The position numbers and the translations under genes are program-made. Shown piece after piece: positions 25,934 to 37,656 of a stretch of 64,000 nucleotides of DNA. The DNA comes from Artemia franciscana (taxonomy: Eukaryota; Arthropoda; Branchiopoda; Anostraca; Artemiidae). The notes under the pieces were generated by a model. That model was given only the letters and a program-made list of their open reading frames with translations. It ran no database searches and was not told the DNA's origin. Position 1 is the stretch's first letter, and each line of letters opens with the position of its first letter. The DNA lies in the NCBI RefSeq assembly GCF_032884065.1, contig NC_088881.1, forward strand, positions 430,001-494,000. The letters are read 5' to 3'.

Positions 25934-27970
25934 CTAGAACAGCAAAAACATAAATGAATTAACTAATTTCTTCAGTAACCTTATAGGCCAGTTGTTCCCC
26001 TAAAAAAATAAATTTTCCCCAAAACGAAAAGTACGGCCAGAGTAAGATAAAAAAAAAAGACTGATGGTATTTTGACCTCTTAAATCACAAACAACATACT
26101 AAGGATATTACAGGCAATTCTCTGAATCAAAACTCTTTTCTTGAATTCTGTCACAGACTGGAGTGGTTATAATAACCATACGATCAAGCCTTGGGGGGAG
26201 GGGGGGGGGAGTAATTCAGATACAGAACAACAGACAAACCGTGGCACGACCCCAAAGGGGGGGGGGGCAATTTTGTTCTCAATTGCTAAAGGATCTCAAC
26301 GATAAATCAAAGGCTGGTAATATAATCAATATAAAACACCAAAAACTAAAACCACTAATTTTGCAGAAGCTTTGAACCGGTTGCCTTAAGGCTGGAGACC
26401 CCTCTCCTTCAGAAAAACTGCTAAAACCCTTTCCAAGAAGTAGGTTTAAACTGTTCCCATATATTCTTCTGTTGTTGCTTGTGGTCAGATATTAAACAAC
26501 AAGTTCGATAGATTTGTTCGCAAGTCCGACTAATAAAATATATTTCTAGTTTTAAATTTAAAATTGCTTAAACATATTTTTTTTTAACATAAAAAAAGCC
26601 AGTCCAAAAGCTAATTTCAAGCTCACTAGCGTCGAAACGGCCAGTTTTTCACAAGTTGGTTGCCTCGTCTTTATGACAATGCCAGTATTAGAATACTACA
26701 TACGTATTATAATTATAACACTAGTATTCACGAATACTAGCATTATAAAGAACACTTGTATTGTAATAAAAAACGCTAGAAACAATGAAGTTTCAGATCA
26801 AGACGGTTCGAACATAACAACTGAGTAAAATTAATGTATTTCTAATATATGGGGCACTTGGACAAATCTTATAGGAGATTCTTCCTGTACGGGTGAAATG
26901 ATCAATTTTTGCTTAATTGCAGTTTTGGAGAATACCACACTGATAAAAATTTTACGCCAAAAAAGCAGCGGAATCCATGACTTATCTCTAAAGCGTAAAT
27001 TCCCTATCGGTTACTCGGTTTCCTTTCGGTACTCGTCAAAATCTATTTAAAAACTTTTTTAGTTCCATATGACCACTCAAGTGTTTCACATTTCTCTCAA
27101 AATCCACTTCCTTTAGACTCCGCTCCTCTCCGTGCGTCCAAGAAGTTACTGACTGGTTCTGGACTCCACCCGTTATTTGCCGAAAAAATCCCAACCACTC
27201 CCCTCTCAGACACCCTCCACCGTACTTCCCTCTCCCAGTATCATCTTGCCTTACCATCCCCCCATATAAAGAACACACCCAATTTGACTTATTTCTGGAT
27301 CACCAGAAAAGCTTTCCCCCATCGCTTGCACTTTACCCCCCCCCCCCCCAGCCACCATACCCAATGTGACTCTGGTTTGAGAGTTCACATACGCGAAAAT
27401 TATCCTGTAATAAATAGTCCGTCCAAAAATTATCCGCTCCATCCCATCGCTTTGTTAAATTACCCATGATTATCCAGATAAAACATATAGTTTCCCTCTT
27501 TAATAGAAGAAAATATCACAAACAGCAACATTTTACCCACGACTATCTCAATTTACCCCCCAGCTTTTAAAAGTGAACTTCTTCCCCTCCCACTTCAAAC
27601 CCGGTTTAAGAGTCTCTCGATCCAGGGTTTACCCCCACCATTAACCCATGCCATTTAACAAAACACTATAGGTTCTACGACTATATTAGTTATATGACTA
27701 TCTACCTTAGTTCTGCCCTAGGAATGACGCATGGAGGGATGATAGATTGACTTATTTATTAACAAATTAACTGGCATCATTTTATACAATCAAACTTGAT
27801 TTTAATTCTAGTTTGAAGTTTAATTCGACTTTTTCAAATTCGAGCCTTACGACAAACATTCCTACAACAATCCGAATGATAATATTTCAATTTTAGGGAT
27901 GTTCTTCCCACTCCCAGAATTAATTTTAATACTTACACCCTGCCAAAGTTACCTCAGAATAAAGCTTTTT
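25934..27970. other. RPB2 intron 10, part 1, no gene seen
   Basis: Long homopolymer-rich patches: G runs near 26190-26210 and 26260-26270, and a C run near 27340-27351. Open frames across these are chance. No element recognised. Confidence 0.4.
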
Positions 27971-27982
27971 TGAAGAAATCAG

Positions 27983-29760
27983 TTGCTAAAGAGTTTGAGA
28001 AAAAAAAAAATGTTATCATTTCCCAGTTTTCTTCCTTACGGACACCGAAAGTTTGAATTTAAAAAGTTAATTGAGTTAGAAGCAACAGAAAAATTGAACC
28101 ATAATGATAGAATTGCAGTTACTGAAGTCCAGGCACAAAATCCAGATCTCCTTGAGAAAATGACTGGTTTTCAGGAGTTTGTAAAGCTACACCCGGTTGA
28201 CCACCCACTGGGGAAAAAAGAGGAGGAGTAGGATTTTCGCAAAGGATTGTCCATCTCCTACCCTTATCCATATGCCAGGACTAGGTGATTGCGATGAAAT
28301 CATTTGGACATCTACTAAGCCCAAATACTCAACGCAGCCTTATACCAATTTAATACTTCGCTCATTTTATTATTCACCCGGACAGAATGCTTGTTCTCGT
28401 CGTAATTTTCATGACAGGCTACAAGCAAGTCTTGACTTTGTGATGACAAAGTATCCAAATGCCGGCATCTTTATAGAAGGAGACGCAAACGAGCTAAGTC
28501 TTAATTATCTGTGCAAAAATCAGAAGCTTAAGCAAATCGTTAATTTCCCTACTACAAAAGTGGAAACAGTTTGGATGTTATTTGCATCAACATTAAAACC
28601 TTTTACAATAATCCAACTACCCTTCCCCCTCGATGGTAGCTATCATTTCATGCTACATTTGAAACCACTAGTTTTTAAACAAACTTCTCTGTTTTTGAAT
28701 TTTCGTACCGGCCAATAACAAGTCAAAGTCTTTTTGATTTTGGATCTTGGATTACGTCTGAGTTGGGATGACGATTTGTCGTGTGTAAATCTTAATTCAA
28801 AGGTTAGTTTGTTTCAAACAAAATTAACGATAAATTACCAAAATTGTTCAATCCCGCTTTCTAGGGCTATAATGAAAGAAAGGTTGAGATGGCTAGGCCA
28901 CGTTCTACGGATGAAGGATGACAGATTACCGAAGATTGTCTTTTTTGGCCAACCGTCTGGGGCTACACGGAAAGCAGGTCGTCCTTGTCTGGGTTGGGAA
29001 GATGTCATAAATAACGATTTAAAGGAAATGGGAACTTCCTGGGAGGGTGTAAAGGGGAAACTTTAAATAGATTAGGTTGGAGGAGTGTGCGTAGCTGTGT
29101 TGGCCTCAGGCGGCTTGGTGCTGCAGTGAGTTATTACCAGTAGTAGTAGTAGTAGTACCAAAATTGTTTCCCAGATGTTACCAAGAAGGCATGTTCCTCA
29201 GATAAACTTTACATTAATGAAAAATTAAAAGGTAATCTATTTCAAACTAGAACTTTTTCACCTCGGAAATAAAGAGGAAGCCTTACCCCTCCGTAAACAA
29301 ATAAAGAAAGAAATACGTCATGCTGCTTCTCGCTATGGTAAGAATAAATTAAATTACTTAAATCAGAGGAAACCTCGGCTATGATTTAAGAAAGTGAAAG
29401 AAATTTGGGGTCGCTCGTGTAAGAACCTTGATTTTCTTCTGGATGAACCGCCTGAACAGACAGCTAATGAGCTTAATAAACACTAAATATCATTCTGCAA
29501 ACGTTTTCCCTCTCTCGGACAACCAGCTAATCCCTGAAACTCAAAAGGATAAAATCCCGGAAATTTCAGCGAAGCAAAATAGTAGGAAAAATAAACTAAA
29601 AAAAAAAATAGTGTTTGTCCCATTGATATCCCAATTGATCTAATAAAAGCATTCCCTGATAAACTATCAACAACCCTTGTTAGTGTTTTTAATGACAGCA
29701 GTTATGATCAGAACCTCAGGAAAATGTTGGTCCTTATATTTGCAAAATTTACGTCATACT
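27983..29760 (+). mobile_element. LINE relic (endonuclease and start of RT region), interrupted
   Basis: After a frameshift from IAVTEVQAQNPDLLEKMTGF it reads, near 28370-28500, NLILRSFYYSPGQN, ASLDFVMTKYPNAGIFIEGD and LNYLCKNQKLKQIVNFPTTK. This fits the endonuclease domain of jockey/CR1-like LINEs (TGDFN replaced by EGDAN). After the nested insertion (28849-29155) it resumes, with stops, to PIDIPIDLIKAFPDKLSTTL near 29620-29680, the linker before the reverse transcriptase. Dead. Confidence 0.65.
28849..29155 (+). mobile_element. LINE 3' fragment with (TAG)n tail, copy 2 (nested)
   Basis: 5'-truncated copy beginning CAATCCCGCTTTCTAGGGCT and ending in (AGT)n. It encodes RLRWLGHVLRMKDDRLPKIV and GRPCLGWEDVINNDLKEMGT. 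It is flanked by a 12-13 bp direct repeat TACCAAAATTGTT (28836-28848 and 29156-29168). Removing the insert and one repeat restores the older LINE sequence, so this is a nested retrotransposition. Confidence 0.88.
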
Positions 29761-29892
29761 CCACCCTTGCATAGCTGATTAACGCTGCGTTGACAAAGGC
29801 GATGCAAAGGCAATCTAACTGCCTATATTCAATTAGCTCACGCATCCAAAGCGTGAAATCACAGAGATTTGTTTGTGCCTTTGAGTGATTAA

Positions 29893-30160
29893 ACAAAAAA
29901 AGCATATTTTTCAACTGAAAGTAAGGATCAACATTTAAAAGTAAACGAACAGAAATTATTACGATATGGGGAGAATATCCCCTCCACAATACCTCGCTCT
30001 TCACGCTAACGTTATTCAGAATGTTCAAAAAGCTTTCTAATTCTAGTTTAACGAACCTTGTGTTTCATTTTTTGTTCGTAAAGGATTGGGATACAAAATC
30101 ATACTTTAGCGAAAAGAACAAAGTATTTAAGAGGGGGCATCCCCCACATCCTACCACTGA
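29893..30160. repeat. foldback element D (right arm truncated)
   Basis: The left arm 29893-30010 carries AACTGAAAGTAAGGA and AAACGAACAGAAATTATTACG. The right arm keeps only the inner part, 30105-30160 (GCGAAAAGAACAAAG...GGGGGCATCCCCC). Same family as element A. Confidence 0.6.
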
Positions 30161-30282
30161 AAATTCCTCCAGAGAAAATTCGCCTCCCTGAAAAATGTCT
30201 GTTTAATTCACAATAACAAATTTTTTGCATAAGCAATAAACAATTAGGCTTTTCTTTTTTGAATTGAATAAAAAAAGTTTTT

Positions 30283-30520
30283 TTTTTTTTTACCGAAAGT
30301 AAGGAACAACACTAAAACTTAAAACAAACATAAATTATTCTGTATATTAAGAGGGTTGTTTTCTCTTCAACGTCTTACTCTTTACTTTATATTTTGACTC
30401 TTTGTCACAACTCTACTTTTTAAAACAATGAAAACTTAGCGTAAAGAGCGAGGCGTTGAGGAGAGGACATCCCTTTTTTACATACAGAATAATTTCTGTT
30501 CGTTTTTATTGAATTTCTTA
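30283..30520. repeat. foldback element E
   Basis: The left arm starts at a T run, then ACCGAAAGTAAGGAACAACACT. The right arm carries GCGTAAAGAGCGAGGCGTTGA and ATAATTTCTGTTCG in inverted orientation. The spacer is about 30 bp. Same family as A. Confidence 0.7.
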
Positions 30521-30839
30521 ACGTTTTTCAACTAATACAGGTTCGAATTTGGCTCACCTTACATGAAAAATTAAAACAAAACCTGCTTATTAATTTTGGG
30601 AGGTCTATTCTATATATGAAGAGTTGTACCGTCTTATTAACTTGTTCTTACGTTAAAGCTGTTAGCACTTTTAAAAAAGCTTCTTTTTCTAATTAAATGG
30701 CCCTCGTGTTTAAGTAAACGCTCTTATAAGATTATTCCATCCATCTTCCGCCTTATCAATTTTTAAAATCTCCAGTTTAGTATTAAACTGTTCCTGAAAA
30801 GTATTCAGCTGTTCCTGAAAACTCTCTCTCAATCTTCTA

Positions 30840-31220
30840 GGGCACCATTCCAATACGATCCCCCCTGGAAAAAATACGAACAAAACAACAACAAATAAAC
30901 ACGCATCCGTGACCTATCATTTGGCAAAAATAGCTAAATTCAGCGTCTTTACAGAGAGGAGCTTGAAACTTCAACAGTAGGGTTCTCTGGTACACCGAAT
31001 CTGATCGTGTGGTTTTCATTAAGATTCCTTGAATCTTAAGGGGTATTTCTCCACCCCTTATTTCAGAAATCGGGTAAATTTTGTTAGGCCCGTAACTTTT
31101 GATGGGTAACACTAAACTTTATGAACCTTATATATCATAAATTAGCATAATAATTTTAATTCTTTTGATGTGTCTGTTGATATTGAAAATCAGTTTTTTA
31201 CAGTTCTGGTTACTATCTTA
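30840..31220. repeat. dispersed repeat family R, copy 3
   Basis: Closely related to 12620-13060: AAACACGCATCCGTGACC, GAGAGGAGCTTGAAACTTC, GGGTTCTCTGGTACACCGAA and CCGTAACTTTTGATGGGTAA. It ends within a sequence containing TTTCAGTTGAAAAAACTTA, a piece of foldback arm, showing that the two repeats are parts of one larger unit. Confidence 0.7.
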
Positions 31221-31489
31221 ATCTTTCAGTTGAAAAAACTTATTTTCCTAAATTTTAATTTCTGCTTCTTAATCAGATCATGCCGTATAATCCGGCTCCC
31301 TCAAGGGGGTTTCAGGCACCATCCCCTGTCCCCACTCTGCACCCATCAACATTCTTTCATAACTAATGATTGAAAAAAAAAAAACAACTTATTATTCTTA
31401 TTAATCAGCCAACCTGCTTCAGGAGTTACTCTTAAAGAATTGGGACAAAAAACTCAAAACTTACAATTAATTAAAAGTATACGTAAATA

Positions 31490-31650
31490 ATACCGGGAAA
31501 TCTGGCTCTTCTCCGTGAAAAGTTCCTTCCTCCACGAGAAAATTCCACCGTGGAAAGCTGTTTTCACGTAAAAATACCCCCCCCCCTCCAGGGGAATTCC
31601 TCCAAGACAATTCAATTCTAGCTGAAAATTCCACCCAGAAACTTTCTTGC
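31490..31650. repeat. C/T-rich companion repeat, copy
   Basis: C/T-rich with AAATTCC/GAAAATTCCACC words, related to 12240-12370 and in reverse to 1890-2110. Open frame inside is chance. Confidence 0.4.
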
Positions 31651-31894
31651 GGGCGATCTCAGGTGAAAAATGTTTCTTGCGCACTTTCATTTTAAGAAGA
31701 CTAATTTCTGATTGTTTTTTAACATCATACCGGTAATCCCCTCCGTGAAGAGTTTCCCAACAAAAAGCCAGCAAAAGGGTATCTTTCAACAAAGTTTTTT
31801 TTGGGGGTGGGGTGTACAAAGAAACTTTTAAAACGCATCGAAAATGTAAAATTGACATCTACTCCCTTATGATTTCTGGGTATATTTCAGGTCT

Positions 31895-31990
31895 ACACTG
31901 TTAACCTGAACTTAAGAATAACACTAAACCCCAAAATAAGCAGAATTTATTCCATACAGGAAGGGGATTGCCCTTCCTTATTCTCACCTC
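31895..31990. repeat. solo foldback arm
   Basis: Degraded arm: GAATAACACTAAACCCCAAA, then AGCAGAATTTATTCCATACA and GGGGATTGCCCTTCC. Same order of blocks as the arms of elements A-E. Confidence 0.5.
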
Positions 31991-32164
31991 CACTTCAAGG
32001 TCGAAGAAACTTCGGAATGTGCTCATTCGATCAGAAATTAATATTTCTAGTCCTTTTTTTGAAGTCTAGGGGGATTGGAGATTAACCAGCTGTGTGGGGG
32101 TGATACTTTCCACAGGTAGGGGGTATTTTCCGTTTTTTTTCTGGAGAAGGGTATTTTCCGTAGG

Positions 32165-32215
32165 GGCTTATTTGCCAGGGTTTTTTTTTTTTGGGGGGGG
32201 GGGGGGGGGTAAACG
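32165..32215. repeat. T run followed by a G run of 18
   Basis: An uninterrupted T14 followed by G18, giving a potential quadruplex-forming or assembly-fragile tract. Confidence 0.85.
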
Positions 32216-32869
32216 CCGGCCACCGAAAAAGGACAAGAAAAGATAAAATAAAAGGCCGCTGACATTTTAGATGCGTCAAACGAGGCATGCTCAATGCCGA
32301 TAAAAACCAGAGTAGAACAGAAACGTCTAAGAATAAGAAAAAAGGAAATGCAATTGACCAAGTGAAGAAGAGAAGGTGAAAATCAAAATTGCTCGTCAGT
32401 AAAACTAAAAGTAATTAAAATTTAACCTGCATTAGACTGGACTCTTATTACCTGAATGAGATTGGAGTAGCTTAAATACGTTTGGTTTGTTTTTTTTTTG
32501 TGCGAGAGGGGGAGGGGGGTCAATTGTTTTTGGTTTTCCTTTAAAAAAATCTTGTTTCTAGTTTTTTTTTTATCTCTTCTTGCACTGTTCTTGTTGTTCC
32601 ATTCTTCCGGTTTCGCATTGCTTTCGTTTTTATTCTTTTTTTTTTGTACTAATATGAATGAATAAATAAATCTTAGAACGAGTATAGCTAAAATTGAATA
32701 TGTAAATCAAGTTTAAAACAAACAAAAATATTTTACTATTGTAGAATAAATGAAAACCATAACGAACAGAAACTAAATAAACAATCATAGCCAAAAAACA
32801 CATATTATATACTAAATATGCGAATCAAGATTGAAACGAACAAAAATCAATTCATAGAAGAGTATGAGT

Positions 32870-33250
32870 ACTGCCCCCTTCCCTAACTGTTAAAGTCTAA
32901 AGCCTACTGCTTCATTGGCGCTTTACTGAAAATGGCGCCTTATTACAAACATTTTCTTACGTACTTATTACAACGTTGAAAATAAAAATTAAATTACAGT
33001 AAAATCCGAGTTTTGACCTGATTGGGTTTTCAGCAGTTGACATCATTATAAATCAAATATTAACTTTCACCTTATTTCTTCCCAAGACCGTTCACGACAA
33101 ATTAAGTTTCACTACAAACAAGAATTTAGCTACTGCCTTCTTTTCTAACTTTAAAAACCTAAAGCCTACTGCGCCATTGGCGCTTAACTGAAAGCGAATT
33201 ATGTTACAAATATTCTCTTCTCCAGTTATTACAGCATTGAATGAAAATAC
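32870..33250. repeat. two-copy tandem duplication, about 240 bp
   Basis: Blocks TAAAGCCTACTGCTTCATTGG (32897) and TAAAGCCTACTGCGCCATTGG (33160), each followed by CGCTTxACTGAAA and ATTACAxCxTTGAA, mark two copies with differing interiors. Non-coding. Confidence 0.65.
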
Positions 33251-33981
33251 ATATTACAACTATTCAAATTTTACTTTTTCAATTTTATTTATTCAATTGG
33301 AATTAAACCTTTAGCCTCCTTATAGTATATTCAACGATAAATGCATATTAAATGCGTTCAATACCTTCTGGCAATAAAAATTAATCTCCTTCTTTTATAA
33401 AAATATTACAATAAACTACGGGTACATAAATTTATGCCCCCTACGCCACTGCGCGTGTGGGCGGTTCTAGCAGATAACAAGCTGAACGTAATCGATGAAA
33501 TCAGGTTGCAATCCGGGTTTTTAACCTGTTGAAAAAATGTGTTTTTACTATAACTGATATAAGTGATTCCAGCTGTTACCCGTCATACTCGAAGCTGGGC
33601 TATATTACTCCAATCCAAAAGACGGGAGGCAGGAACGGTTTTACTCCATAATATTCAGAATAGTACCTAACCTATTTAGTACCATAACCATAATATAGTA
33701 CCTAGTACCATAATAGTACCTAACATATTTTGCATGTAAACCAGCTATACTTCCTACCGAAAAATGCCAATTTTTTCGGTATATTCTAGGATTTAGCAGC
33801 CAAACTGACGTTTTACATACTTGGTTGTTCTACATTTGTCTTTTCATAGGCATATATTTTGGGGGTGATACCTAACATGGGGATACCATAGGGAATTTAT
33901 GGTAGGCATGCCACTTGCCTGGGTAGGGAATTTAAAGTGCCGAAACCCTATAGGCAAGGGTGTATTCTCCTAATGAGCCAT

Positions 33982-34280
33982 TGTGTTGGATTGTCGCCTC
34001 TGAATTATTTGTCTTTTTTATTGTTTTTAATATTTGGTAAATGACGACTTATACTTACTGACGACACGACTGCCTGTCCATGGATTATTCTTTATGGTTG
34101 ATTGTGTATGGCTATGCTGTTTGACCTATGTGATTATATGGATGACTAGGGCTAAGGCCTCATTCAAGTACTGATCTATATTAATTACTAATGTAGGAAA
34201 ACAGCCTTCCTTTTCTCCTTCTGTCTCTTTTTTTATGTGTTTGTGCTGTTGCATTGGTGATTTCTTTTTTCATTATATGT
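33982..34280 (+). repeat. dispersed repeat, inverted partner of 61377-61662
   Basis: About 290 bp that matches the reverse complement of 61377-61662 at roughly 90% by eye: TGGTAAATGACGACTTATAC, CTGCCTGTCCATGGATTATT, GGCTATGCTGTTTGACCTAT and GCTGTTGCATTGGTGATTTC. No coding potential; probably the end of a retroelement or a SINE. Confidence 0.8.
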
Positions 34281-34598
34281 TTGATAATCAAAAAAGACAT
34301 GTTCAAAATGCTACAGGATTTTTGGTCCACTGTTCAGCTTGATTGGTGCATTAACTAGTTGTGAGTTCCTTAAACAGTGATTTTTCCTTTGTTTACTAGC
34401 ATGCATTATCTGTACCATTCAAGGGCATAACACAAGGGCATAACACATGGTTATATATCAACTCTTTCAAAAACAGATTTTACCAAAATGAAAATATTAA
34501 TAGATTAAAATGGCCTTGAATTCTATATTATAACACTTCAATCCTTAGAAAAATGAACTCACATTTAACAAGGAAACATAATTAAGTATTAATCATAC

Positions 34599-34706
34599 CT
34601 TTCCTTGAATACACTCGATCAAGTGACCAATGGTCATTCGAGACGGGATAGCATGGGGATTAATGATAATGTCGGGCGCAGTTCCCTCTGCTGAAAATGG
34701 CATGTC
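34599..34706 (-). CDS. POLR2B: RPB2 in-window exon 10
   Basis: Encodes residues 682-717: [20 protein letters not shown], then [16 protein letters not shown]. It matches the hybrid-binding domain of RPB2; the [11 protein letters not shown] motif is nearly invariant in eukaryotes. The acceptor is TTTTGTTTCAG and the donor is GGAAAG|GTATGA. It is exactly 36 codons in phase 0, too short to stand out as an open frame, and was found by matching the family sequence between exons 9 and 11. Confidence 0.95.
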
Positions 34707-34739
34707 CTGAAACAAAAAAGATAACAAATGAAAAAAAAA

Positions 34740-34900
34740 TCGTTAGTGTAAAGAGTGAAAGAAAGAAAAGTAGAGAGGATGAGAGATTTATATAAGAATA
34801 GAGCTAAGAGCGAATAGAGAGTGAAAATTGAAAGACAGAATAATAGAGAGGCTGAGATTTACCTAAGAATAGAGCTACCTGAGAACACTGTCTTAATCTA
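34740..34900. repeat. purine-rich tandem duplication
   Basis: GAATAGAGCTAAGAGCG / GAATAGAGCTACCTGAG and AGAGAGGATGAGAG / AGAGAGGCTGAGAT mark two copies about 80 bp apart, in the intron beside RPB2 exon 10. Confidence 0.55.
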
Positions 34901-35285
34901 ATTATATTTTCTTTAACTTAAAACTGAAAGTAAGAAATATTTACCTTTAACCAGAAAGGTAAGAAAAATTTACCTTCAACTTGAAAGTAAAGAAAAAGCT
35001 GCAGCAATAGGTATAGGAATAGAAAAATAATAAATAAGTTTCACCTCCTGAATATTACTGAAAAGTTGACTGGTTTACACAAAAGGATTTTGGAAACAGC
35101 GTATCGGCGTTTGTCGCGTCGCCATGGTTTAATTCGTTTGTTTCATTAATTTTATGTATGTAATGTTATTGTTCTTTAATTGTTTTTTTGTGTAATGTTA
35201 TTGCTGATTTTCGTTTGTGTTTACTCCACTATTTATCTTTTTTTTGTAAGTGGGTTATAAATAAATATATGGGAATATGACCCCG

Positions 35286-35322
35286 GTATAATAATAATAA
35301 TAATTATAATAATAATAATAAT

Positions 35323-35384
<62 letters not shown>
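35286..35384. repeat. (AAT)n followed by A run of about 56
   Basis: (ATA)n from 35286, then an uninterrupted A tract to 35384. The tract precedes a tRNA-like sequence at 35392-35460. Confidence 0.95.
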
Positions 35385-35388
<4 letters not shown>

Positions 35389-35391
35389 GAG

Positions 35392-35460
35392 CGTAAGAAA
35401 GTTGGAAAGTTGGTAGAGCACTCAATCTCAACTTTATTAAATGGGTCCAAGTTAATATCA
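35392..35460 (+). repeat. possible tRNA-like or SINE relic
   Basis: Contains AGTTGGTAGAGCACTCAATC, close to the D-arm region of many tRNAs, and GGGTCCAAGTTAATATC about 30 bases later in the position of a degraded B box. A complete cloverleaf could not be drawn. Confidence 0.25.
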
Positions 35461-36002
35461 TTTCGAAATATGTACACCGTCAATATTAGCTCCAATAAGC
35501 TGTATATTCAAATGGAATACAATTTTTGAGGCTACTAATTCTAAAATTTTTTTACTTGTTGTAGAAAATATAACCACAAAAAGAGCTTTTTAGAAAATCA
35601 GACGCAACTCAAGATCAGACCCCGCACATTTCCGCCATTTGTGCGATTTTTAAACACACGTTTCGGTGTAGTTCCCCAGATCAGAATATTTCAAAGGGAG
35701 AAGGACAATTTGAAGAAAACAGAAAATCTGTGAGTTCTATTAAATAAAAGAAGGTATAAGAAAGTAAAAAATTTTTTAGGCTTAAGGGTTTCTAGATGCC
35801 TTCAGCTTAAACTTTGAGCTTACCCTCATGAGACAACCAATCCTTCTTTGTTCACTTTATTTGCAAACAATGTGAAAAATGCATTCTGATTTTTCTCACT
35901 TATTCAAAGCTGGCAAATTCCTGAAGGTGAATTCAATTACGCTTGACTATTCCGGCCACACGCTATTGAGTACTTTCCAAAATTCATTTTTTATTATTAT
36001 TA

Positions 36003-36134
36003 AAAAATGGGTCATAAAAAAACCAAACAAACACAAAGTAGAAACAATAGTAAAAATCTTTTCAAGACAGTGGAAATCAATTCAGAAGATATTTTGGCCC
36101 TATGTCCAAGGACCGTCTTCAGCACAAAACGAGA

Positions 36135-36138
<4 letters not shown>
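36003..36138 (-). mobile_element. Penelope-like element terminal region (hammerhead-like core)
   Basis: On the minus strand, 36122-36116 reads CTGAAGA, followed by GGTCC...GGGCC, which can pair as a short stem, then AAAATAT. The order CTGANGA, stem II, GAAA is the hammerhead ribozyme layout known from Penelope-like retroelement termini; here the G of GAAA is replaced by A. It abuts an (AT)n array. A Penelope-like reverse-transcriptase relic elsewhere in the window (58.4 kb) makes the assignment plausible, but I could not draw the other helices. Confidence 0.35.

Positions 36139-36208
<70 letters not shown>
36134..36208. repeat. (AT)n microsatellite
   Basis: About 35 AT units at the end of the Penelope-like terminal sequence. 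Confidence 0.98.
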
Positions 36209-36213
<5 letters not shown>

Positions 36214-36229
36214 TATATTAAAATGTGAG

Positions 36230-37650
36230 AATTAAGACTAATAATGTTTTTTAAAAACTCTTTAAAAACAGCCTTAGCATCCTTACTTCAACGAAGTTCA
36301 ACCAGGACTGATAAATAGAATGAAGTGAGTTTCATTCAAACAAAACCGAACAGAATGATTAAATGCAAGTTTTCAAGGCTAAACTTGCATTTTTGGCAGC
36401 CTGTCTCAAAGGTCTTTTTGTAAATGATTCAATACTATTTTTATATAAAAAAAAAACCAACAGCTAAATCTCCATCGAGTACTGACAAAACAAAAATAAA
36501 GATTACCAAACTACGCAAATTAGGGTGTTTGGGACGACCAAAAAAAAACTTCCTTGAAAAAAAACTTACTCCTCCCCCTGCCCCACCTAAACAGTTAATC
36601 AATAATTCTAAAAATAATATGAATTAAACCTGCAATATTTATTAAAATTAAACTTGCTATAGTTCTCTTGATTTTATTGGGTTCCCCTGCTTTAAAAATT
36701 AGGCTAAAAAAAATAGTAAATAAAAATAATTGTAGCTAATTAAGGGAGAAAAATACTTTCTTGTTATATCTCACGATTTTCGCGAACCAACCTCATATTT
36801 TGAGATCTTGCGTAAAACTTAGTTAAGGATACTTTATACACAATATTTTAAATTGTACCATGGTGGAGTCCACAAAATTTCTATAATTCAGTAAAAAGAA
36901 ATTGCAAAAAGAAAAAATCTCAGTTTTGTTTAGCTCTAAGAAATACTTATTTAAATTTGGTCCACAAGTTAATGATCTTGTTTTACAAAGATGTATAGAA
37001 TTAAATAATATAAAAAAAAAACAAATAAAAAGACGCTGACCATTTGATCAAGTTATAACTGTCCCTAATAAAATGCATAGTTTTCGAACAGATGGCAAAT
37101 TCTGTCTGCAATTGTTAAAATCACACCGCATAGTACAAACCAAAAGGATGCTTGAAACTTCGTTAAAAAGATACTGAGAAAAAACAAACATCATTACTAA
37201 TTAAATGTGAGAAATGCTTGTACTTAGTTAGTACATGTATCATTCATTTTGTTTTACAACAAAATATAGAAACTAAGCATGAACTACAAAAACCCATGAA
37301 ATACAAAACGTCGCAACCTAAGGCCAAGTTTTTAACTCTATCAATAAAAGAACTTAGCCTATTAAGAAGACGAGTAATATCCAGTTGCACTCTCATAAGA
37401 TTATACATTCTATACCCATTTTCCAGTCATATCGAACAATGTATACAAACAAATTCTTGAAATATAATTCAAGTTCTTGAAATATAATTCAATTCTTGAG
37501 GTTTAGGCAAAAACCCATCTTTTGAAATCATCTACAAAATATTAGTGTGAACAACTAATATATACATATATAATATAATAATAATAATATATAATATATA
37601 CATATAGTGTTAACAACTCAGTACAGAACTGTGCTTTTATCTGTTGACCT
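36230..37650. other. RPB2 intron 9, no gene seen
   Basis: AT-rich. A small duplication of TTCTTGAAATATAATTCAA is near 37453-37495 and a TAATA-rich patch near 37560-37610. Confidence 0.4.
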
Positions 37651-37656
37651 TTAAAT

